Below, piece by piece: positions 12,597 through 25,562 of a stretch of DNA of 64,000 nt. A program made the translations under genes and the position numbers. The notes beneath the pieces are model-generated. The model was given only the letters and a program-made list of their open reading frames with translations, ran no database searches and was not told the origin of the DNA. Source of the DNA: Endomychus coccineus (lineage: Eukaryota > Arthropoda > Insecta > Coleoptera > Endomychidae); the NCBI GenBank assembly GCA_958510875.1, contig OY294067.1:148974243-149038242 (forward strand), given 5' to 3'. Position 1 is the stretch's first letter. The number at the start of each line of letters is the position of its first letter.

Positions 12597-14017
12597 GGAA
12601 TTAATTTATTTATATGGAATTAAACACAATGCTCTTCGAATTTTACAATATTTAATTTCTATGACTCTTTTCTTAATATCTCGGGTAATTAAATTTTATG
12701 TTTCACAAGATTTATGATATAACCTAAAAATCACTTTTACAACTTATATTTGTTTATACTGTTATAATCAACAATCTTCCTTTTGCTTTACAGATAATAC
12801 TGATAATATGCTGTATAAATTATAAACAAACTTACGTCTGGATAATATCCAAAAGTGTGTTCAACAATGTTGGCAATGTTCAATTTACTTCTTTTAAATT
12901 TCGTTGATTCACTTTTTACACAATACTCTGCTATTTCACGATAATCGCAGGTAACTAATTTTGGTTACTTCTTCTTGAGAATCAGGAACTGTTGATAATA
13001 CTTTGTTTTATTCTTTTAGATAAGATATACTTTTCGATGCTTTATTAGAATTATATTGAAGAATGGCAATCGTTGGATACTTCTTATAAATTGGGGGTTA
13101 TTACAACCTTTCACTTGGTTTAGATACTTGGAACACTTCTTGACCTTTAATAATTATTTATTAACTTCGGTTACTTGGAACTTATCGAAGTTTGGAACAT
13201 TTGAGTTCACCGATGTTTATTTTTATAAACTTAGGTTCGAAATTTGTGAGTTGCCAGAGAAGCACAGTCTCTACTTAGATGTTATTGCAAAACTTACTTG
13301 GCTTGTCTTTCAGATCCTCCTATAGGCCTCCAAAACCGATGCTACATTGATGTCATTTTCCACCTACTAGGTGCCTTCTTTTCATATCAAGAATGCCAAG
13401 TTAATTGTTGTGAAACTGACAGAAGTATCTCATTGTTACCAGCCTGACACTAGGAATTCGTCTCGACCAATCAGAATTTAGTATTCTATAATTTTTGAAT
13501 TATTGGATATTTTCAACTTATTTTAATTGATAGTGATTCCTTCTTTTTAAATTAATATTGCCTACATTTTTCCACACACTTTGGTATAATATAACCTATG
13601 ATTGGGTTATTATTAATATGATTATTCCCATTTTCTTGACAGTTACTTATTCTTAAATCTAATACATACTATATTATATAAATAACATTCTTTTAACATT
13701 ACATAACTCAAATTTACTAATCCTAACTTATATCTATAACATTATTCAATGTTTTGTACTATCTCATGATCGTTTTGTAATCACTTTAATTATGATTTCT
13801 GCCTTCGTTACACAGTATGTTTCTTCACTTCCACTGAAGTTTTTATTTATCACCTCTTATTCTATTACATTGTTGTTTATTATGTTTTACATTGTTAATT
13901 TTAATATCCTAACTATTATTAAGCTTTTACTATTGTTTTTAATTCCATATAAATATCTTTTATTTGATCTTTTCTGATTTTCAAAGTTCGGTAAGTTATT
14001 ATAACTAAATCATAACA

Positions 14018-14019
<2 letters not shown>
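12597..14019. other. No recognisable gene; AT-rich
   Basis: Very AT-rich DNA that starts with the 3' tail of the preceding non-LTR element. The open frames at 13056-13325 and 13792-13977 are low-complexity hydrophobic translations without family resemblance, and I do not call them genes. Confidence 0.55.
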
Positions 14020-14089
<70 letters not shown>

Positions 14090-14106
14090 TATATATATAT
14101 ATATAT
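14020..14106. repeat. (TA)n microsatellite
   Basis: TA tract, interrupted by single bases near the right end, directly bordering the 3' end of the minus-strand PLE. Confidence 0.93.
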
Positions 14107-14171
14107 TGTATTGGGTTGCCGGGATATACTCCGCGTTGTCGTAGATTGGTTTCGATAGAAACCGTTGATAT

Positions 14172-14211
14172 GACGACGTTTCGGCACAATCTCATGTGTC
14201 ATCTTCAGGTC
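14172..14211 (-). ncRNA. Hammerhead-ribozyme-like motif in PLE tail
   Basis: On the minus strand the order is GAC, CTGAAGA, a hairpin stem (GACACA/TGTGCC, one mismatch), GAAA, C, GTC, GTC. GAC and the last GTC pair as stem I. The CUGANGA and GAAA boxes are intact and the cleavage triplet would be GUC. Architecture and spacing match the motif at 8179-8220 although stem II differs in sequence. That pattern, pairing kept while bases change, is what selection on an RNA would give. Confidence 0.58.
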
Positions 14212-15034
14212 TTCTTTTCAGGGCTGCTGCTCTGCGTCGAGTTAACTTGAAACTGATCTCCGTTGATCCTGTTGGTCTTTTATCTATCCTTGTTACATCT
14301 GGATGATTTTGCCTGTTTGATGCATCTGATTGAGTTTGATGGTCTGTTGCGTTCGAGCGATTTTGTCGGTTCGTTGCGTTCGAGCGAGTTTGCCGGTCCG
14401 TTGAATTAGTCTGGTTGACTGTTCTCCTGTGTGGTTGAAGGGCTGGTTTCCAAGCAGTTGGTAATCTCGTTGTATCATCTCTTGTTTTGAGATTTGAAGG
14501 TCGCTTCTCGATTTCGATAGCTTCTCTTATGATGCGTTTTCTTTTGTGCTCCAGGCTGGCTAGGACTCGGGTGTTGTCAAAATCGATTTCATGTGAAGTT
14601 TTTCTCGCATGTTCGGCAAGTGATGATGTTGTTTCTTGCTTTGCGACTGCATTGCGGTGTTCTTCACGTCGAATGTTGATTCTTCTGTAAGCTTGTCCTA
14701 TGTAGCTTCCTCCGCAACCTTTGCATGGTATTTCGTAGACCCCTTGTGTTTCCAGATTTATTTTGGATTTAGCGTTAGTCAATACTTGACCAATCTTTCT
14801 TGTCGTGTTGAAACTCGTCTCAATATTGTGTTTCTTGAGAATTCTGCTGATCTCCTCTGTAGTACCTTTGACGTAAGGGAGATGAGCTTTGGCGACATGT
14901 TCTCCTTTTTCTTCTTCTGTGGTTCGATCTGTCTGGCGTCGCATATTGTCTTCTGAGAACCCGTTTTGTTGTAGCGTGGTTTGTATCGTCTGCATTTCTT
15001 GTTGTTCGTGCCAATACACCAAGAAAACATACAA
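14192..15034 (-). pseudogene. Penelope-like element C-terminal half (GIY-YIG endonuclease)
   Basis: A 280-codon open frame on the minus strand encodes only the end of a PLE protein: AHLPYVKGTTEEISRIL, then GIY-YIG landmarks GVYEIPC, SYIGQAYRRI, R.EH and REAIEIEKRP. It is closely related to the copy at 6282-8081. RT is missing, so the insertion is 5'-truncated at about 15,018, as expected for incomplete reverse transcription. The coding start given by the frame is arbitrary. The C-terminal tail contains about five copies of a 9-residue, Asn/Thr/Arg-rich repeat (units such as TRSNATNRQ), encoded by a 27-bp minisatellite near 14,288-14,420. (TA)n tracts lie on both sides. Confidence 0.85.
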
Positions 15035-15066
15035 ATATTACAAATGGTTCAAGAATATCAATAAAA

Positions 15067-15067
<1 letters not shown>

Positions 15068-15155
<88 letters not shown>
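15068..15155. repeat. (TA)n microsatellite
   Basis: TA tract at the 5' side of the minus-strand PLE. With the tract at 14,020-14,106 it brackets the PLE, so the element probably inserted inside one longer TA array. Confidence 0.93.
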
Positions 15156-15159
<4 letters not shown>

Positions 15160-15160
<1 letters not shown>

Positions 15161-15332
15161 CAATCCTACACTTTGAGGACCTAAAACTGCAAGGATCCTA
15201 CACTTCGGACCCAAAGCCTACACTTCGGACCCAAAGCCTACACTTCGGGGACGACCCCAAAGTGTAAGTCATAGTTTAGGTCAACATATACTACACTTTG
15301 GGTACGAGGTCCTCAAACTGTAGGATTCTTAA
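15160..15332. repeat. Small foldback element, copy 1
   Basis: Inverted ends TCAATCCTACACTTTGAGGACCT (left) and AGGTCCTCAAACTGTAGGATT (right) bracket about 130 bp containing further short copies of the same CCTACACTTYGG motif in tandem. A related element lies at 22,441-22,538. Both abut a (TA)n tract. No coding capacity. This looks like a MITE-like or foldback family. Confidence 0.6.
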
Positions 15333-16049
15333 ATATCGTACACTTTGAGGACATCTTACTAATTTGTTCATGTTCATGTTACAGTTTGAGGACTTGAACA
15401 TTTTCCGGAATTTTAAGATGTTAGACTGTATGGCCTAATTTAATTTGTATATCTATAAAGTTATTACTCAATTTTAATTCCCTCACAATACGTAGTATAT
15501 AGTGTAAGGGAAGTATTGTTTTCGGCACAAAAACAAATAACAACTTTTCCTGATATATCAGATTTGACCATTTTTGAATCGATCAAAACTATTTTTGAAA
15601 TGATGTATGTATGTACGAACGTACGTATGTGCCTGCGTGCGTGCGTAATTCACTATGGAGACGACTGCGCCCTCCCAATTGGTCGTATAGATTAGATTAG
15701 GTTTTTCGAATGGAATGATACTATCTTATCGAACCATAAATATAACCATGATTTTCTGGTTTTAAATATATATCACACCCAAATATTTAACTCGCAGAAC
15801 TTTCTGAAATTATATTCTGTGGCAAATTTTAATAGTTCATATGACAGCAAGTATCAGTATAAAACATAGTGTTGTGAAATACATCATAATTCCAATGTGA
15901 CAGAGTATAATACAAAATGATTTCATTAGCGGTTTCTAAATCATTCAACTTGCCTTGCTTTTTAACTTGCCTTGTTTATCCATCGATCTATCTATTTGTA
16001 CGTTCTGGTGAAATTTGGTAGGTGTTATTTATTCGGGTGTCGTGTTATG
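15333..16049. other. No recognisable gene
   Basis: Contains further degenerate copies of the CACTTTGAGGAC motif up to about 15,400, and a tract of alternating TGTATG/CGTGCG simple sequence at 15,603-15,650. The segment from about 15,475 to 15,680 has the same order of landmarks (CTCAC..TACGTAGT, TGCGTGCG-like tract, ATGGAGAC) as 34,680-34,840, so it may be a dispersed repeat. No coding evidence. Confidence 0.5.
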
Positions 16050-16392
16050 ACATATGGATAAGAGAAAAAAACAAGATGGCGTCTCCAAGATGACGGGCGG
16101 GTCTTGTGATTATAGAACGATTCTATTTAAAATTGGTATAAGGGGGGTTTGTAGTCAGCAGCAGCATGGATTTTCAATAAAAATTTGAAAATTTTAGATG
16201 GCGGACGAGTTGTGTGATCATGGTCCGATTCTTCTTTAAATTGATATGTGTGGTTTTTGGGGCCGTAGGTTATACTATGTAAGTCAAAATTCAAAGATTC
16301 AATATGGTGGCTAAAATGGCGGACGTTTTGTGAATACAGTCCGATTCTACTCAGAACTTGTTTATGGGATTTTTAGGGTCGGAAATCATGAT
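16050..16392. repeat. Degenerate tandem repeat (about 3 units of about 110 bp)
   Basis: Three diverged units each carry AAGATGGCG or AAAATGGCGGAC, then TTGTGATTATAG/ACAGTCCGATTCT, then a GG(T)TTTT(G)GGG block. Each ends with an ATGG-rich stretch. No open frame runs through them. Confidence 0.6.
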
Positions 16393-19300
16393 TTATTATT
16401 TCCTTCTGTTACACTTCAATATAAAAGCTTGTCCTGATGAAATTGATCACTTTTGATTTCATCTTCCGATATACTATATTTATATATGAACCTTCCTATC
16501 TATACTAAAATTGGGGGATTTCATGGTGATTAGTGATTAGTTAATTTATCTTTCAGTTTAAGATTTATTCACTTGGAGAATTTCTGTTACTAGGTTACTA
16601 TAAGAAAATTGTAGATATGAAAAGCACATTTAAGTCTTGTACTAAAACCTTCAGAGTTAATCCCTATAATTCATCAAACAAGGTCAACCATAGCAGGTTC
16701 GCAAAAAGATCCACCGCAAAAAAAAAATATATGTGAAACCTGATATAGATACGGTTCTCCTTATAATTACTATCTTTAATACAGAAAGATTGTGAGTGAT
16801 AGATCAACAAACCAAGCATCATATTTTGTAGAATTGGGCTTCCTATCAAATTTTATTTAAATTACGAAAATCAGATCACAAGAGATCCTTGTTTCTGATG
16901 ACATATTTTGACATATGTCGAACGTGCGATCTGCAAATCTCTAATTTGGGTATATTCAACCTTAAATAATGAAATGATGTGAATGGGAAATTTCCTGTGA
17001 TGTTATTAAATACTAAAAATCTGAGATTGACCTTAAAATGATCATGAAGAAAATGAATCATGTGTATGTTTCAATTCATAATAGGGTTTTGAGGTTGTCC
17101 AGTCTTTCAACATTAACTGGACTTATTAGATACCCCACAAATAAAATCGAGTGGCGCCAAGTCCAGTTACTTTATCATTCTATAATTCCTGGTCGACCTC
17201 TCCATCTAATTGTGGAAGGAGTGTTAAGAAAATTTGTGGTTAACACCATCCTGCTGGTTTTGATTTATTAAATTTGGGAACAGAAGCCTAAGTTGAGGAA
17301 TGTCATCTGTCTAGTTGCCATTTATGAAAAAAACTAAAACTAGTTAACTGAAATTGAGAACTTTGGTATTCATCATTAACTTCCTGACAGTAATGCGCAT
17401 GAGTGCTGCCTTGAATTAAGTTTTTCTACCAAATAAGAGGTATATCGGCAATTTTTTGTCGAATCTGTAATTGAGATCTTGTGTGATCTATTAATGTACA
17501 TCCGACTTTTTTGATACCTCCAAAAACGAGTGGTGCCGAGTTTGGTTACCTCGCCGGCTATCCTATACTTCCTCGTCGACTGATCCATTGGTTTGAGAGA
17601 GTTCCTAGTGTTGGAAAAAATGTCTAAAGTTAAAGGAATATGTAGTGTGCTGGTGCATCATTTTCATGTGACTATATTTCCTGGTTTTGATCTAATGAAT
17701 TTGGAAACAGACGCCAATGTTGAGAGATGATATTATCCCTCAATAGATCTAAATCTCTATCAATGAAAAAAGGTCCCACAATATTGTTGGCGCTAAATCG
17801 CAGCCAAATATTTATTTTTTGGGAATGCTGTATATGAACCTGATCCATTTAGTCCAGACTATTATCAGCCCAATACCTACAATTGTATCTTTCAACATAA
17901 CCGTTTAAACAAAATATTGCTTCATCCGTGTAAAAAATTTTTGAAACAGAATATGGATTATTATTTTTTTCATCTTAACTTCGTAAATTTCTATTCTACG
18001 ATCTCTCAATTCTTGCAGTAATTATATTTTGTGAAGATGAAAGTCTTTTTGATTATTTTCAGACTGAGCGTCGTCGACATATGTTATGGCTTAGAGCTAA
18101 CTGTTGCACGGACCATTGTCTACTGCATCAATTGAAACATTCAACAAATTTTCGTCATTGGATTTTGTCTTCCTAATTTTGAACGATTCTTAACACTGCC
18201 TATCTCTCTGAATATTTTTACCGTTTTTGAAACAATTGCCTAGTGATGTTTTTATTCAGATGTATTTTATTGAATACATATTATTCTTGTTTCAGTTACA
18301 TATATCTTAATTCCATAAAAAAATTAAGCAAATTCGAAATTGACAAATTTCCATTGACAGTTATCAAAAATGTAATCAAATACTTCATCCGTTGTTTCAT
18401 AGTCTACAAAATGAAAACTGTATCTACCCCAGGAGGAACACTTCTTACCCATCTGTTTTGATCTATTTTGGAATTTGAAAAAAATCTGTTTCTGACGATG
18501 AAGAATAAGAGCACTGTTGCGTGTTTTCAATATGCAAAAAAAAACAATTAGGATTTACTGAAGAAATGTCAATGTTCCCTTATGCTTGTGCACAAAATTT
18601 TATAACATATCTCGAAACTATTATTATAGAAAGAATTATAGGCTTGAATATTAAAACTTTCAGGAATTATTTGCCTTGTTCCAGTTAGTATCATAATTCC
18701 AAAATTATGATTCTGAAAAGAGTTCATAAGAATGTTTGATTCATCAAAATGACATGAAAGCCTGCATATATTCGAGTGGAAAATTGATAATTAGCTATTT
18801 GTTAAGTATGTTGATCTTATAATATATGTTCCTTGATTGACTGTATCAATGTTCAAATCATTTTCAATAATACTGGAGACATTTTAAAATGTTATTTGAA
18901 AGTATTATTATGAATCAGGCCTATGGAAGTGTTCCATAAAACTCGGCTACATTTAAGGGTAGGTACCTGACCTTGTATGTTGATTTCAAGTTGTTTATTG
19001 CCGGGAACTATGAAACAGATGTTTTGGTTTGAATTATTAATACCTTGATCGTCTTTGTTGTTATCGAAAAAGAGCAATATTCATCATGCATTTCTAATTA
19101 TGTTTGAATGTAATCAAAATTGTTCCAAATGATTTTGATATTATCTAATCAGGATTATAGTTCTAATATAGCTTTAGATTCCTAGAATGAATTGACAAAC
19201 GTATTGTATCTTGAGCCATCAATTGACTGCTGATACAATAAACAAACAGAAACCTATAATAAATTCATATAGCATCTCATAATGTTTAGAATACCGACGT

Positions 19301-21229
19301 TGCTATGAAAATATAAAATGATACATAATTATCATAATGTATTATGGAGTAATGACTTATATAAAGAAAAAAATATTTAAAACTACCGTCAGAAATATTC
19401 TGTTAAACTTCCGCTAGTGAATCTAGTTTCATGGTCAGATCTTTTGATATCTGTATACCAAGATAATAAGTATGCACATATTCTATCTGACCAATGAAAT
19501 TACGCTAGTTATCACATATGAACAGGCTGGCTAAATTTCGATGTTTTAATAGGAAATCTCCTTAAGTATAAGAAAGAGATATAAAAAAGTAACCTCCGGT
19601 ACTCGATCTCTTTTTTTGAAAAAATGTCCATGGTGAAATAAAACTTGGCTATCGTCTTTTGTTTTATTTGAGAAATCTCAATTTTTCGAGTTTTTGTTCT
19701 TCTGGTATATCTCAGTTACTTATGGAATTGGGGAGGAGTATTTCTTCAATAAAGCATTTTCTAAATGACGTAAGCCTACTATTCGGAGTGAAGAAGTTTT
19801 AAGAATTATTATATAAATACCAGATCTAGTAAAAATGATGAAATCGACTCAACATTATACATATATTTGAAATGGGAAAAAATTATCATGATTTTTTATT
19901 GGAAAAAGTGACTACGCAACTGCATTCCACTTGTGAAAAAAACTCGATATTGTAGAAACTATTTCAATCCAAATTCATGAATAACTGAAAAACAAAAACT
20001 CGAAAACAGAAGACTACAGTCATTTTTCGAAGGGAGAGATAGAGGATGATGGATTCGTTTCTTTCTACCTCGTATACTTATGAAGAATATCTTAAAACAT
20101 CGACATTTAGCTACATGTACCTACATAAATACGGAATGTATAAATGCTGATTGATGAAGTTTGTAGCTGAACAGTGTCCAATCTGGCATTGTTGAAAACA
20201 ACTTTTCTTCAGAATCACTCTTAGGTAACACAATGGAGTGTTTCCGAATGAGATCTCCACATGAATGTTCTGATTTTCATTCCAAAATAGTTTCAACCAG
20301 ACTAATATGCTGTGATTCTACCTACTTTTTGCTTGTTACCAATTATTATGTTGAGAAGTGAAGAGTCATTGATATATTCATGTTGGAAATTTCAGCTACC
20401 TAGATATGTAGGCATTATCGTGTAATAAACCTTTTGTGAAATTTATGAATGGATATTATATCTATGACAAGTCCAGTTACATTATGTTTTTAATCTCATT
20501 GTTACCGGCTCAATCTTATGCTAACATGGATAGTTTCCTGGATATTTCAAAAAACCTTGCATAAATATGTGTTTGATTATGACAAAACAAATAGTAAAAT
20601 GCATCTATCTATTAATGAGTTGTAGATTATACCGGGTGCGTAACTGATTCTACGTATTATACCGATTATATTTTATGACTTGGGAAGTGCACTGCTAAAG
20701 CTAGCCTGTTCATCGAATTAGAATTCCAAAATGAAACCTTATAATCATAATAGAAGAATTCAAAATTTAAATAGATTTAATTTAAAAGGTTCAGTACCAT
20801 CTTCTTCCTAGTTTTTGATTTTACCAAATTCATAATAGAAAACAAACGCTCAACGCAAAATTTTTCAATTGTGACTTTGGACAAAAATCAAGCACAAATT
20901 ATCTTCAAAGAAACCGGCGTAATTTGCGGAACTGAGAGTTAATCCGGATATCACTGTTATTACATGATTGCTATGAATATTTGGAATTCCCTAATGGCGA
21001 ACTTAGCTGAGTAGTTCCGTGACAGCTGGGTGTAAAACCCTGTCTTATCCTCAATTTCATTCCAGAACTAAGTTTTCGATCTTCATATACCTAATTATAT
21101 GCTTTCGTTCGTCCCTCTGTAAACTTCCGGAATTTGTAAGTGATTGCTTGTGCTTCACTTCGGTACCTATTTATTCCAAGATGTGAGGAAAATGGAAAGG
21201 ACATTTTTTTGAAATCTCACGTAGACTAT
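16393..21229. other. No recognisable gene (4.8 kb anonymous DNA)
   Basis: AT-rich sequence with only short, unrelated open frames (for example 17,038-17,271 plus, 18,243-18,461 plus, 20,111-20,296 minus). There is no domain I recognise, no run of exon-like frames, no tRNA and no clear repeat boundary. Ancient decayed repeats or intron/intergenic DNA are equally possible. Confidence 0.5.
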
Positions 21230-21845
21230 GACTTCCTTCAGACTTGAAGCTCAAGTATGCAAAATTTCATCAAGATCGGTAGTGACCTCAAGGGGTGAGC
21301 AATGGAGATGAGATAGTTCTTTCGAAATATAATTCGGACAGCGACTTTTCTTTAGCTTTGGAGTCAAAATTCCATCACGATCGATACTTATCTAATTCAA
21401 CTGATGAGAGAGGGTGATGGGGAAGTTTCTTCGTGATCTTATATAGAAAGTTAGTTTCTTTCTGCTTTGAAGGTCAATCATTCAAAATTTCATCAAGGTC
21501 GGAAATGGTTTGCTCTGAGGAGTGGAGAAGGGAGTTGGGGCTATTTTTTCTAAATCTCATCTAGAAAGTGTTTCGAAGGACAAGTAAGCAGAATTTCATC
21601 TGGATTGGTACTTATCTGCTTTAAGAAGTGGGAAATGAGAATGCGCTAGTTTTTCTCGAAATCTCATGTACTCAGTGACTTTCTTTTTGTTAAGGTCAAG
21701 TTTGCAAAATTTTATACCGATACGGTACTTGTCTGCTTCAAGAGGTGGCAAAGGATATTGGGTTATTTTTTTCGAAATCTGATGCAGACTGTGACTCGTC
21801 GTGTATTGAAGGTCAAGTGTGCAAAATATCATCAAGATCTCAATT
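21230..21845. repeat. Degenerate tandem repeat, about 112-bp period
   Basis: About six diverged units with the recurring core CAAAATTTCATCAAGATCGGTA, a GCTTCAAG.AGTGG..A.GG block and CGAAATCTCAT.TAGA. Cores occur near 21,259, 21,368, 21,483, 21,590, 21,705 and 21,820, giving a period of roughly 105-115 bp. A further diverged core is near 22,115. Noncoding. Confidence 0.7.
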
Positions 21846-22440
21846 AAGTATATATAGATATAGATATAGATTTATATAGAGTACAAACAGTCATTCCTCT
21901 TTGTATATAAACCAGCTCAAATTCTCGGCGTTGGCTGGCTACAGAATTTAACACTGACAATTTTTTTCAGTCATTATACGTAGTAAGCCAACAGCTAGCG
22001 AGGTGGGCCTCATATTTCTCTTGGTTTTGCTGCGCTTCATTTCAATTTGTTTCGCCGTAGTTCTTCCGTTATTTCATAAGACATTGACTTTCCTCTTGTT
22101 TTAAAGGTAAAGTGAGAAAAATTTGATCAAGTTCAGTACCTATGTATCTGATTTGGGGTTAGACGACAAATAAAAATATTACTGGAACGGCTGATTCTAA
22201 CCAAATCAGATTTGATGATAATCTTAGAAAGTACTCGAGACTACAGCTCACTCCGTTCTCGAAGATTTTATTCACACCCACATGAAGAATGAACTTAGAC
22301 CTCTTAAATAAAGATTATTCTCTGTGAAAGTTCCTAATGTGACATTGCCTGAAGGTTTTTTTTATAATTGTTTAACAAAATAAAGTCTTCGATTCCCACC
22401 ACACTATAAATAAGACGTATACCCGTATAAAGTTTCTACA
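21846..22440. other. No recognisable gene
   Basis: Begins with a short TATAGA simple repeat (21,848-21,880) and includes one more diverged unit of the preceding tandem repeat. Otherwise nothing I can name. Confidence 0.5.
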
Positions 22441-22531
22441 GTCAATACACTTTGGGGACGTCTTCTACCGTATAAGCTGTATAAGTTGTATAAAGTGTAT
22501 ATATTATACGAGTCCCCAAACTGTAGGATTG

Positions 22532-22538
<7 letters not shown>
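22441..22538. repeat. Small foldback element, copy 2
   Basis: Inverted ends GTCAATACACTTTGGGGACG (left) and GTCCCCAAACTGTAGGATTGA (right) around about 50 bp rich in TATAAG motifs. The right end matches the end of the element at 15,160 in inverse orientation. A (TA)n tract follows immediately. Confidence 0.6.

Positions 22539-22539
<1 letters not shown>

Positions 22540-22612
<73 letters not shown>
22540..22612. repeat. (TA)n microsatellite
   Basis: TA tract directly next to the 3' end of the minus-strand PLE copy. Confidence 0.93.
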
Positions 22613-25560
22613 CTGAAAATGAAATAAAAATTCTGTTTGACGTTTCGACAATGTTTATTGTCTTTATCAAAATGTGAATTAGTGTTTCCATGTAATTTAG
22701 AAAAGAATAGATGATTTCGATAAATGAAATGCATCTGCAGCCGACTTGTGTTTTAAGATCCAATTAAAACTGCAGAAAACATTGGATCGGTTGTGTGTGA
22801 AAGAGTAATGTATGGCTAATTAGAATTTGATATGGATTGAATTTGATTAAATACAAGATATTCTAAGATTGTACAATAATAAATATCTATGATTATAGTA
22901 TGAATTAGTTATTCTATGATAAACACTTCCGATCTATCATAATCAACTATTCAAGTTTAGGATAATTCTATGGAATTTAACCTCAAAATTTTTACTCATA
23001 GTGTCATAATTGAATAATACTTCATCGTTTTTAGGTTGAATTTTAAATAGACAAGTGGAAAGTGGCACTTCAAACTAATAAAATTTTGTTAAGTTTGAAT
23101 TAGATTATTATAAAGTTTCGAAAGATTGAAATCTATTTTGTCATTCACACAATTGTTCTTTTTAATTTGAATAGATTCCAATATCGAACGTTTGTTGTCG
23201 TTTGTTTCAATATTTAAAATTTTTGTATTGTAGTCGAATGTATGGTTAGTGTCTTTTACAGGTTTATTGAGCGCAGTTGATGAATTTTTGGTATATTTGT
23301 GCCCATTCAACCTTTTTTCGAGGTATTGTGAAGATTGGCCAATGTATACATTTTCGCAATCTTTGCAAGGGATGGAATAAACAGTATGGGTTATTTTTTT
23401 GAAAGGTACGCTGCTTTTTAATTTTGTAAAGAGCCTTTTCTGATTTAAATAACTCTTATGACATATATGTAGGTCATAAGGTTTCACTATATCACAAATT
23501 TCTCTGAAAGACCATTAATATATTGTAGTGATATGTAATGCTTACTATTTGATTTCTCATTATTGGTTTTGATTTCACCAGATGAGTTATAAAATTTATG
23601 AATTTTGTCTTCAGTTATCGAATTTACTAAATCAATGAAATAACCATTTCTTATTAAAGTTTCTTTTGTTTTTGTAATATATATATAGTTCTCAGTTCAG
23701 GAGAACTAAGTCGAATAGCTCTATCTATCATATTTATTTTAACATTTTTCTTATATTTTTTTGGTATATTAGAATTGAAATTAGTATACCTTCCTGACCA
23801 AGTAGGTTTGGTATACCATTTTGTTAGAATTTTGTTATCGTTTGATTTTCTTACTAAAGTTAAATCTAAAAAATTTTTTTCATTATTATTTTCTAATTCG
23901 ATCGTGAACGGTTACTTATGGTGAAAGGAATTGAAAGAATTCAAAAATGCATTACATTTGTTTTTAGGGATTGCAGCAATACAATCATCAACATATCTTT
24001 TGAAGAAGGCTATATCATAGTTTGGTTGAGATACTACTTCTTCTTCAAGGAATTCCATTACTATTTGGGCTATGATACTTGATATTGGAGAGCCCATTGC
24101 ACAACCATCTAATTGTTCATAACAATCATCTTTATATTGTAAAAAATTAGCGGTGAATGATTATTCTATTGCTGTTAAGAACTCATTCATAGGTAAGTTT
24201 GTATATAGTTTTATTTCATCCCATTTATTTTGAATTATTTGTTTAGCTAATCCTAGAGGGATATTTGTATATAAAGATGTGACATCTAGTGATACTAAGA
24301 TATAGTTTTTTGATATCGTAATCTTGTTAATGAATTCCTTGAAATCCCAAGAATCTTTGATGTACAACTAATTTTTGTAAGTTATGTTTTTTAGTATGTT
24401 GGATAAGTATTTAGCCATTTCATAAAAACGTGATTGAATGCTGCATACTACAGGTCGCATTGGTATATTAGCTTTATGAATTTTGGGTAAACCATATATT
24501 TTTGGAGGATGAGCATTATGTATCGTTAATTGTCTATGAATGTATTTTGAAATATATTTCTTTTCAAACCATTTTTTCACTAAGTTATTATTCTCAGTTT
24601 GGTAAATATTAGTTGGATTATTATTTAGTTTTTTATATACTTCAGGATCATTCAACATTGTAGACATTTTATCCTCATATTCATTTGGGTCCATGATAAC
24701 AGTTTTATAACCTTCATCAACTTTTAAGATAGTGACTTGTGGGTTAGATTTGATGAATTGTTTGGTTTTTTTGAAATTTTTGATTGATTTGTTATTTTTA
24801 TTATTAAATTTATTATTTTTAACTGTTTGTTTGAAATTAGTCATTGCGTTGATACATTTTGATCTTATTTCATTTGCTATTTGAGTAGGTTTTTAGCAAT
24901 TTCAGTTTCAAGTGAAGAAGTTATGTTATTGATAGGTATTTGTCTTTCGTTATATAGAGTATTACCAAATTTCTCACCGAGAGCTAAAGTTTCTATTAAA
25001 TTTTTTGGAACATTTGTTTGAGATAAATTCATTAGCCAATTATTATCAACTATGAGACGTCTTTTGTTATTGTTATTTAATTTATTTATTTTCTCAATAT
25101 TTCTATGTTTAATTTTATTAAAGTTTTTTTCAAATTTTGAGTTCGTAATTCTAAATACGTATTGTAGATTTGGGTAGGTAGGATATTTTTCATTGTAGAT
25201 TTGGTTCTACTTATGTTATTTTCAGTTTGTTTTACATTTTTACAAGTGTCAGATATTAAGAGGTTTAATACTTTCAATTGAAATATTTCTTTGAATTGAA
25301 GATAAGTATTATCTGAGTACTCACTATTGAAAATGATGTGATTATCATTGATTTTTAAAAATGTTGGTATCATTCTTAAACTTTTTAGTCGTAATGAGTA
25401 TATTTTCCTATTTTTTTGATTGGCGAAGGTATTCATCATTTTTGAGAACGTTTTCATCAATTGGACGGTGTAGAATCCGTAATCTTCTTCAATTTTCTTA
25501 TAAAAAGCCATGATTCTTATGATGTATGTATATTGATGTTGGGAGTAGTGTATTCTTGAA
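22604..25560 (-). pseudogene. Penelope-like element, family 2, minus-strand copy
   Basis: A near full-length but broken PLE on the minus strand. From 25,511 down come the amino-terminal region (MAFYKKIEEDYGFYTVQLMK), then about 25,085-24,870 (a linker), 24,844-24,368 (RT fingers: KVDEGYKTVIM, KIYGLPKIHKANIPMRPVV), 24,367-24,161 (YILVSLDVTSLYTNIPLG, motif A), 24,097-23,912 (MGSPISSIIAQIVMEFLEEE and FFKRYVDDCIAAIP, catalytic YVDD) and 23,487-23,089 (GIY-YIG: TVYSIPCKDCENVYIGQSSQ). Several stops and frameshifts separate these. The family differs from the PLEs at 6282 and 14,192. It faces the plus-strand copy head to head. Confidence 0.88.
22637..22672 (-). ncRNA. Degenerate hammerhead-like motif (PLE family 2)
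   Basis: Minus strand: TTGATAAA, hairpin stem GACAAT/ATTGTC, GAAAC, GTC, AAAC. Layout as in the family 1 motifs, but the first box (TTGATAA) departs from CUGANGA, so catalysis is doubtful. The same motif is at 27,795-27,830 in the inverted copy. Confidence 0.4.
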
Positions 25561-25562
25561 AA

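Noticed and set aside
13056..13325. 89-codon frame in AT-rich DNA after the non-LTR element
   Set aside because: No domain or conserved pattern; composition explains it.
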